Assembly (NCBI GenBank): GCA_019918135.1
Contig: WBZZ01002750.1
Coordinates: 17,501-81,500, forward strand
Origin: Paulinella micropora
Lineage: Eukaryota; Cercozoa; Imbricatea; Euglyphida; Paulinellidae
Length of the DNA stretch: 64,000 bases
Direction: 5' to 3'
The notes under the pieces are model-generated. The model was not told the DNA's origin. It did no database searches and saw only the letters and a program-made list of their open reading frames with translations. Below are positions 56,966-64,000 of the stretch, piece after piece. Numbering within the stretch: the stretch's first letter is position 1; every line of letters begins with the position of its first letter. Position numbers and translations under genes: made by a program.

Positions 56966-56998
<33 letters not shown>
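53362..56998 (+). mobile_element. Array of SINE1 and SINE2 units with (ATT)n tails
   Basis: SINE1 copies start at 53393, 53724, 54045, 54398, 54833 and 56017 (full length, about 270 bp). Copies starting at 55707, 56317, 56525 and 56789 are 5'-truncated, with a short 3' fragment at 54736. Each head resembles a tRNA gene: A-box-like TGATAGCCCAGTGG and B-box GTTCGATTCC, spaced about 40 bp, with the 3' part ending GGTGCCACCA. The body (gtattttcattgaacatacc, often doubled; ...gaggcgcatgtgcagaaatg) ends in (TTA)n. Two SINE2 units (55124-55301, 55371-55545) are interspersed. All are in one orientation. Protein frames here are only poly-I/L/N/Y. Confidence 0.85.
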
Positions 56999-57000
<2 letters not shown>

Positions 57001-57056
57001 GAGGGGTGCACAGTATGGCACCCCACGGGAAGAGGAGGTGGGGCCTCTTCCCACTG

Positions 57057-57234
57057 GTTTCGAGGCTATGTCGTTGTGTTGGCTCCGAGGCTATGTTGTT
57101 GTGTTGGTTCCGAGGCTATGTTGTTGTGTTGGTTCCGATGCTCTGTTGTTGTGTGGGTTCCGAGGCTATGTCGATGTGGGTTCCGAGGCTATGTTGTTGT
57201 GTTGGTTCCGAGGCCTTGTCGTTGTGTTGTTTTT
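57057..57234. repeat. Minisatellite, about 27-bp unit
   Basis: Units of gttccgaggctatgttgttgtgtt with point changes, about seven copies. Confidence 0.92.
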
Positions 57235-57240
57235 TATAAG

Positions 57241-58020
57241 ACATACAGCACGTGGGATCAAAGGGGTATTTACATTCCGCGATCTAGGGGTGGTGACGGG
57301 TTTCGAGGCGTCCCAGACACTTACCACAAAACGTTCTCATATTTGCGTTAGAGGAATGTCCTGAATGCCAAAATTGCTTCTTTTTTTTCGCACCCCTGTC
57401 GGAACAAATCATGGTTTGTGTGAACCAGGAGGATTTGGGAGCTCATATTTGCAGGGTGGCTAGCCCCAGACTCGGTCTTGATGCTGATATAATTCCTTTG
57501 GCTCTCCTCCCACAGACGTGTAGATTCAGGCACTGCCCCCTACAAGACTAAAAAAAACACCGCTATTTACGGGTAAAAAAGGAAAAAGTTTTATTAGTGA
57601 TTGGTTGTCGATAGGCAGGACTGGCTCCGATGCCATTTTGTACCCGGGTGGCACCTGTAACCCTCCGGCGAGGTCAGGCCGGGCTTGGACCCACAAGTGC
57701 GATTCTCGCTATTAGGACACTTACGAGCCACAGGCTTTATTTTTCCGATCGATACGGGAAATTTCCCTGGTTCTGCGGTCAGCACAGAAAAGCAGTCGGT
57801 GGCACCAGGCACCGGACAGGTGTTGGACAGAAAAGCCTGGGGGGGGGCTGCACAATGTAGGCCGCGGGGAGGGAGAAGGGAAGGGAGAAGGGAGAGGGGA
57901 GAAGGGAGGGGGGAGAGAAAAAGGCAGTCGATCGTATCCGGCCAAACAAATCTAGCCACCCGACCGGGAGAAGCACGGTCCCCCCTGCCACACCGTCACT
58001 CCCGGCGTGACAGTCGGTCA
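57241..58020. other. Unique non-coding stretch before the duplication
   Basis: No convincing exon. Around 57860-57925 it is purine-rich (ggagaagg repeats). At 58021 the sequence switches abruptly to the copy of 18114. Confidence 0.4.
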
Positions 58021-58895
58021 CTTTCCTATATACATTACACCTAAACATCCTATAGGCTTAAGTTGTCGGATAGCTGGCATGTAGCCCAGAGATTGCTCAA
58101 AAGGTGAGGTTCCTTTCCTAGGCCCTGTCGTGGCTGGTAGAATGTTATGCTTAGGTTGTGGCTGTGTGTTCCATTTCCGCCCAAAACTGGGGTGGTAAGT
58201 TAGCATCATGTCGCATGGCCCGGGCTGGACCGGCTGTAATGTCGTTGACCTTCTCAGCTATGGGGTTGCCATCTTTATCACCTAGAGCACTAGTCTTCCA
58301 AATGAATTGTAGGGGTTTCCACCACTCTATAATCTCAGTTGGGACATCGAACTCATTGTCGCAAGTGATCTGTCTGACTTTCTTCCCTGTCTGCCTCTCA
58401 AACCACGCTACCGCTTGCTTCAAACAGTCTACAAATTCGTTCTTGTAACGTAAATAATAATCTTTGATGTACCCCAAGTAATCGTCTGTAACGCAAAATT
58501 TATAGTACTTAACGTGAATTGACATTACCGCCCAAGGTCCGGAAGTATCTATGTGCAAAATCTCACAAGGGTAACTCGCTCTCCTAGTTCTATTAATCTT
58601 AAATCGGGGTAACACTTTAGCTTTCCCCATCATACAAGCTTCACAAAATCTAACTCTATCCTCGCTTCCTGTCACTTTTCTACCCATTGCCTTGCCTGAT
58701 GCATAGGTCTTTGGTAATGCTTTATGACCACTACACTGATGTATGACGCAAATGTCAATCGGTTTAGCCTTCTTACCTTTCTCAGGATACGTAGCGTATA
58801 AAACGCTGCCTCTGGTTTCCTCGTTCTCACTTACTCTCGTTTGCTTGTTCTCAATCTCTCGCTTTATGGGGATTCCCGCCCCGCTTACCCCGTCT
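58018..58895 (-). pseudogene. Copia B integrase, second copy
   Basis: Same motifs as at 17.6-18.9 kb (CEACMMGKAKVLP, HIDTSGPWAVMS, ITCDNEFDVP). Unlike copy 1, the two integrase frames are joined without the shift near 18302-18412: the reading runs from 58687 to 58151 through the EKVNDITAGPARAMRHDANL segment. Its 3' part is lost at the 58021 junction. Confidence 0.85.
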
Positions 58896-59524
58896 TCTTC
58901 TTCCTCTCTTTTACTTTGGGGTTATAACGTTCGTTTATGTTGAGGTGTTTATCTTTCTCATTGTCCCAGCGATAGAGCATGCCAGGCGTAAGTCTCCCCC
59001 TCACGATCACGTCACTCTCTTTAACTCTTATGGGGTGCTTTAGGATTAGTAGTTGCCCATTTTGGTGAATGATAGATCTGTGGTGGTTGTGGTCCATGTT
59101 TCCAGTAAACATAATGTTGACTGGCACCCTGTTGTCTAACAACATATCTTTCTTTACCAAAATTGGCTTTCCTGATCCATCTATTCTTGTCAACCTCGCT
59201 TCCCCCATGTTTCGCACCACACTCTCTCCATTTCCGGTGACTAAGCTAACGGGTTCAATCTCTCGGACGTTGTGTAAGATGTGCGGTGTACATGCTATAT
59301 CCCTTGACGACCCGCTGTCTTGAACTATCATCTTTTTTTTTGCGTCCTACCGTCTCGCTATCGTCTACCATGAGATTGTGATCTTCCTCTTCATCCTCCT
59401 CCTCACTATCTTTCTTTTGCGCTTTCTTCTTTTCTTCCTCTTCAAATCTCTCCTCGTACATCCAATCAAGCTCTTCTCGTGCCTCGCAGTACGATTTAAA
59501 GCTTATGGGAATTCCCGACCTCAT
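58885..59524 (-). pseudogene. Copia B protease, second copy, extra frameshift
   Basis: It matches 18978-19616 but has one extra T in the T run at about 59331-59340. That splits the protease frame just before VQDSGSSRD. Confidence 0.85.
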
Positions 59525-59573
59525 CTCCTCTGAGGTTCTGGAGTGTTCTAGGTTTTCTGGGTCAAAGTCCTCA

Positions 59574-61239
59574 TCATCCCTCCATATCGGAGTGTCCGTC
59601 TATTTCCCGTCTCTTCCTATCAAACTCCCTCTTTCTCGCTGCTGCCTGTTCTGGGCTGAAGAACTTGTATGCATCTCCTGAGTGTAACGTCCGCAAAAGT
59701 GCATTTAGTGTAACCCCTCTCGCTTCTACCTCATGCCAAATCTTCATAAGGTGGGGCATCGATCGCACGATGAAAAGAGCAAATTGATTGTAGTGGTTCT
59801 TAGCTAAGTCGAGTATTCCATAGTCTATTATTCCTGACAGCTCTGTGTAAAACTCGTTCTCTTTGCCGTCCGGGTCGTAACACAAACACTCTTTCACTAC
59901 TATCTTTTCTGCTCGCTTCGTTAACGCATATAGCAACCTAGCTATTTCAGTCTTCTCAGGTCTTGGATGTCCTTCACTGTGTCTGAACTCACACTCCCAC
60001 TTAGCTCTTTCCTTAGCTTTTGCACTTTGAGTGGTTCTGGCTGCTCGCTTATCTATGACTGTCTCTCTTGTGATTTGTGGTGTGCCTGCTGCATGCTTCA
60101 GAAATACTTCGTTCACAGCCCAAAACACATCTGTCAACAGTCCATCTGCCTCTGCTACTCTCTCTCCTTCCTTCTTTGTAATCATCACAACATCTCCCGT
60201 TTCATCATCCAAAATACACAGGTTGTTCAGCTGTTCACTTATCCTCTTAAAGTCTTCAAAGCTTATTACCTTTCCGTGTTCTGTGTCTCTTTTACTGCTC
60301 TTCCCACAGGTGTTTCATGTGTGTGTTTCGCTTGTCTGCTCTGTCTGCGACTATACACTGTCTCCTACTCTGTCCAGAGGAGACGGACCTTGTGGTAGTA
60401 GCGATGGTGGCCAAGACTTGACCTCACTTGTCCCTCCTATACGCTCATCAGCCTCATCAAATGCGATCTCTTTTCCAGCTCTAGTCCCGCCGGTCCGTGC
60501 CTCCTTTTTTGGTATTATAGCATCATTCCGTGAATCTGTACTAATATAAATCCTTTCTTACCGGGTTTTTTGACACTTTCCTTGTCTTTTTCTCCGATAT
60601 TTGCGGGACTTAGCGAGTTTTTCTTCACGGGTTTTGCAGTATCTTTTTGCGAGATTTGCTGTGCACTAGCCCCCTTTCCCTCCCTCTCTCTCAGTATGCT
60701 CATCATCTCACTCTCTGAAGGATAATCACGGGAAGGACGTGGGCGACGTGAAGGGTCTTGTGCTAGGTCAGTATCAGGAAATAGCGGGTCCTGACGGGCA
60801 TGATAACCACACAAGTCTGCATACACTAGCCTCTTTGCTGCCTCACCTGCCTTGCCCCAACCCCCCCCTGTCCAAACTTAACTCCACACTGTTCTCCCCT
60901 CCAGTTCAGCCCAGTACAGCGAGTGGTTAGTGGGCATGTGGTGTGGCTCTTAGGAGTGGATGTAGTGGGTTGCGGTGTTTCGTTCTTTGTCTGTCTAGAG
61001 TTCTGAGTGGGTGTGGGTGCAGGTTTCTCACTTGCTTTTCGTTTCTCTTTCTCTTTCACCTGCGAGGGTTTTGGTTGCAATGGTGAGGGTTGCACACGTT
61101 GTGTGTTTTGTGAGGTTGTGAGGGCAGGAGTAGTTGTTGTAGAGGTGTTGGGGTGTTGAGCACTAGACTGAGAGTGCGGTGTGGAGGGTTGTGGGGTCTG
61201 TCTCGGAGTGTGTTTCGAGCCAATGGAACACTCGACAGT

Positions 61240-61266
<27 letters not shown>
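59574..61266 (-). pseudogene. Copia B gag region, second copy, truncated
   Basis: Copies of the 19666-20304, 20607-20918 and 20918-21352 segments. The zinc-knuckle part and PBS are absent because of the deletion at 61351. Confidence 0.8.
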
Positions 61267-61270
<4 letters not shown>

Positions 61271-61359
61271 GTGCTCTTGCGGGTTGATATAAGGGTTTGT
61301 TGTCACTTTGCTCCTTTGGAGGCTCACTATCCTCCTCGCCCTCTTGCTCTGCAGGCGCG

Positions 61360-62143
61360 AGGAAGCTACTAAAGCGAGCGCAACCACTTATGTGTACTTG
61401 AGCTATGCGCTAATGCAAGTCGGATTGCTTCACAACCTAACACTGCAACCGGGAGGTAAGGAGCAGAGGTTGTTCACTATGTTTCCTTACGAGAATGAAG
61501 TGGAGTGGCTATCGTTGTTGCACACCTTCGAGTGCCTCTGTCACGTAGTACTTGACAAAAATTATAATGGATTGTAAAGGTGGAAGATCGCTGGTTGCCG
61601 GCCGCTTGGATGGGGCTAGACCTGGAGATATCAGCGCACGTAGTGCTGGTCCAGGGGGAGATCAAGCGTTTGCGGGATGTAATAAACTTTAACGAGGATC
61701 AGCCTGCATTGCTCATCATAGTTCAGATATGGAAGGCCGCCTGACTGAAGGTGAACGTGCTCTCGGTTCTCAGTCCGATCAGCGATGACTTGGAGAAGCT
61801 ATTCGTAAAGCCGGAAGCGGCAGAAGACAACGATCGCATAGTCGTTGTTAAGGAGGAGAAGGAAGAAGAAGGAAAGTTAAGACAGCCTGAGCAGGAGAAG
61901 CCAACGAACGAGCTGCGGGAGGTGACCCGCGGTATGAGCGTTGAAGTGCAGGCAAAGGAGTCATCTGGAGCGGGGATGCGAAATGGGCCAAGCGGACCTA
62001 TAGCCTGGAGCGGAAGAGTAAGACCCGGAAGGGTGCTGTGGAAGGGGAGTGTGATCCCATTCGCAAAGGCAAGAAGCTGCAGCCAGCTCATTTCGTGCGC
62101 TTCGAAGGCGAGGAAACTGAAAATGAAGTTGAGAGAATGCTAG
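61360..62143 (+). pseudogene. Copia D remnant, second copy
   Basis: Contains ALMQVGLLHNL, FPYENEVEWLSLLHTFECLC and the charged linker, as at 25640-26388. Only the part of remnant D after 25596 is present. Confidence 0.8.
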
Positions 62144-62834
62144 ACACTGAAATTCTCAAGTCATAGTAAAGCCGGACTATTAGTAACTGATAAGAAACGT
62201 AATAATGGACAGTAATGAGGAGAAGTGTTTAGTTACATCTGTCCAACGCCAGTTTGATCATTACCAGGTATGTCACTTAACTACTAGTACCCTCAGCGAC
62301 TACTAGGTAAGTACTATTTTTTAGATTTAGTAAAAATAATCATAGTTAAATGCGCCTACAAAACCAACACACACACACACACAAACTTTTGCTTTTTATT
62401 TTATGAATACGTCTCTCATAGACGCTCCTAATTCTCGCAACTAACAATCGAGGCTCCTACATGAAACCATACACCCGACAGTCATGATAACTTTTTGACA
62501 TTCAATTGATGATATACCATCCCCCCCCTTCCCCCACCGCCACCACACTTTTTTTCTCCTTCCCATCTTGGCGCCAAGGATTCATAGAATTTGTTATACC
62601 CCTTTTTCACCGGTTCGTTGATCAGGAAAGAACGACTGACATTCGGTCTGCGAGCGCGACTTGCGCTCTTGTGAGATTGGTGAGATATGACACCATCAAG
62701 AGACTCTGAATCTTTTGGTTTAGCAGTGACTTGAACTGTTCCTGGACAGATAAACAGTTAGGACGTAAGTAGAGAATGTACAGGAGCAGATAGCCAGAAA
62801 TGGGATGTAAACTAGATCGCTTAAGTGGGAACAG

Positions 62835-64000
62835 TCACATGTAAATGTTGAGAATCAGTTGGTCTTGCAAATGCACTCGTGCACTCGTGAGATTGCAAGC
62901 AACAATGCTTATGGATACAGGAGAGGTCAGGTGGCGATGGGAACCGGCTGCAGCTGTGGGACAGAAGCAATTGCGTCCTGCAGCGCCAGGCCTGATCAGA
63001 GCATAGAATGATCGCTCACAACGGGCTCAGACTTGCTCACGAGCATCATAATATGGACCAATAGCAGGGTCTGCCCTTTCTTTCCCTTCTCTAACTTTGT
63101 TCACGTACGCGGACACTGTATCTGCGCAGACAAGGTGACCTCATGAACAAATGCAGCAAGAGCAGGATCATTCTCAATGAATGCGACCTAAAATCTCCAG
63201 CAACTTGGTCAGGGAAAGGTCGAGGTTCTCAAAATCCGACAGGATGGAAGCTGACACCCAACAGGAATAAATGAAACTTGGAAGCTTGCAATTTTTACAT
63301 TCCGTGCTTGTCTTACTTACAAACCTTTGATTCCCGTACTTCTCTATCCTCCCTTGGATTCTGCACTAACATTATGTTTCTCTACCTGGAGCATCGATCT
63401 GGTCCTCCACCACTGGTTCTCCGTTGATGAGCGAGTCAACTGCAACCAAAACATTCCAATCAGACATAAGGCGATGTAACAGTTCTTCAAATGCACGAAT
63501 TTCATTGTCCTTACACATTAGCGAGGCTTAACAGTGACAAAGAGGTGAGAGAGACCTCCAATCTTTTCTGACTCGTATGCGTGGTACTCCAAGGGGGCGC
63601 GCTCGAACCTAGCTAGGGCCTGCCAGACATTGAAGATGAGATCCTTTTTTAACACCAAGCCGAATTCCGTTCAAGGATATATATATATAAATATATATGT
63701 ATATATACATATATACAAATATATATATAGTAATACATATATAAAGGGGTGCGTGTTATGTGTATGTTGTGTGTGTGTGTGTGGGTGGGTGGGGGGGGGG
63801 GGGGGGGGGGGGGCTGTCAAGCGAAGCGGCAGGGGCAGGGCAACCTCCTTGTCGCCAACGAACACCACTTTGGCTGTGTAGGCCTTTAGCTCTACCACAT
63901 GTAATTTCAATGGGATGGCATTCAACCATTTGTAAATTATTGAGGCAAAAGGCATTCAAGTATTTGTAAATTATTGAGGCAAAAAATAGATTCTGCTGAC
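62835..64000 (-). CDS. eIF3f-like gene, second copy (3' exons only in window)
   Basis: Exons corresponding to exons 7-13 of the 27080-29120 gene (for example ESERIG near 63557-63620 and LDLSLTKLLEIL near 63188-63250). The seven exons show no stop or frameshift by comparison with copy 1. The 5' exons lie beyond the window end, which falls at the equivalent of the intron after exon 6. Confidence 0.8.

Larger units (their letters stand above)
58021..61352. repeat. Duplicate of 18114-21438 (copia B part)
   Basis: Offset 39907-39914, with only scattered substitutions and homopolymer length changes (for example G or C runs). It carries the copia B integrase, protease and most of gag on the minus strand. 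It ends at 61351-61352, where the sequence jumps to the copy of 25596. Confidence 0.95.
61351..64000. repeat. Duplicate of 25596-28250 (copia D end and eIF3f 3' part)
   Basis: Offset 35755 at the start. Differences are few (for example 27592 c to t, 27706 g to t and G-run length). Includes copia D remnant (61353-62143) and the eIF3f 3' exons. The window ends inside the duplicate. Confidence 0.95.

Noticed and set aside
53362..56998. Repeat-spacer look of the array, reminiscent of CRISPR
   Set aside because: The alternating parts are about 270-bp tRNA-like units and (ATT)n tails in a eukaryotic genome. Spacers are simple sequence, not unique DNA.
57594..57959. Minus-strand frame near 57.6-57.9 kb as a gene
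   Set aside because: Its composition (S/P/L-rich) reflects the ggagaagg purine tract on the other strand. There are no conserved motifs or splice context.

Overview
The window is nuclear DNA of a eukaryote, probably a protist or alga, with lineage not determined. The two recognisable host genes are split into many short exons with GT-AG introns. Microsatellites, Ty1/copia retroelements, a foldback element and tRNA-like SINE units fill much of the rest. There is no bacterial-type operon, tRNA, rRNA or CRISPR.

Layout. 1-505 is a TATAT-type satellite. About 993-7351 (+) is a Wee1-like cell-cycle kinase gene with many small exons; a foldback element lies at 3460-3882. From 7.5 to 26.4 kb is a nest of Ty1/copia elements. 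Element A (9398-17468, minus strand) has both LTRs, a PPT, a PBS and a 5-bp target duplication, and sits inside an older copia element B (to 22937). An 820-bp LTR (22939-23758) separates B from a third element C (23.8-25.0 kb, minus). A fourth remnant D (25.0-26.4 kb, plus) follows. 27080-29120 (-) is an eIF3f-like MPN-domain gene whose exons can be placed almost one by one.

The most interesting part is 29780-53279: a 23.5-kb island of closely packed, mostly intron-poor genes on both strands. It carries a ubiquitin-specific protease, a divergent protein kinase, an LRR-like protein, a repeat-rich membrane protein, a very large acidic coiled-coil protein and several orphan proteins. A 1.5-kb array of about 280-bp repeats with long internal inverted repeats lies inside it. 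The island interrupts one copy of a short dispersed repeat (SINE2) at a single nucleotide: the 5' half of the unit ends at 29779, the 3' half resumes at 53280, and intact copies at 55.1 and 55.4 kb show the empty site. It therefore looks like a discrete insertion with no target duplication longer than 1 bp. No viral hallmark gene or transposase was recognised. Several island genes have in-frame stops or 1-nt frameshifts, which could mean decay, assembly error or unrecognised expression signals.

53.28-57.0 kb is a head-to-tail array of tRNA-like SINE units separated by (ATT)n. From 58021 to the end, the sequence repeats 18114-21437 and then 25596-28250 at very high identity, with the intervening 4.16 kb missing. 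This is best read as a direct tandem duplication with a 39.9-kb period. It predicts a second copy of eIF3f, and possibly of the whole island, just beyond the window.
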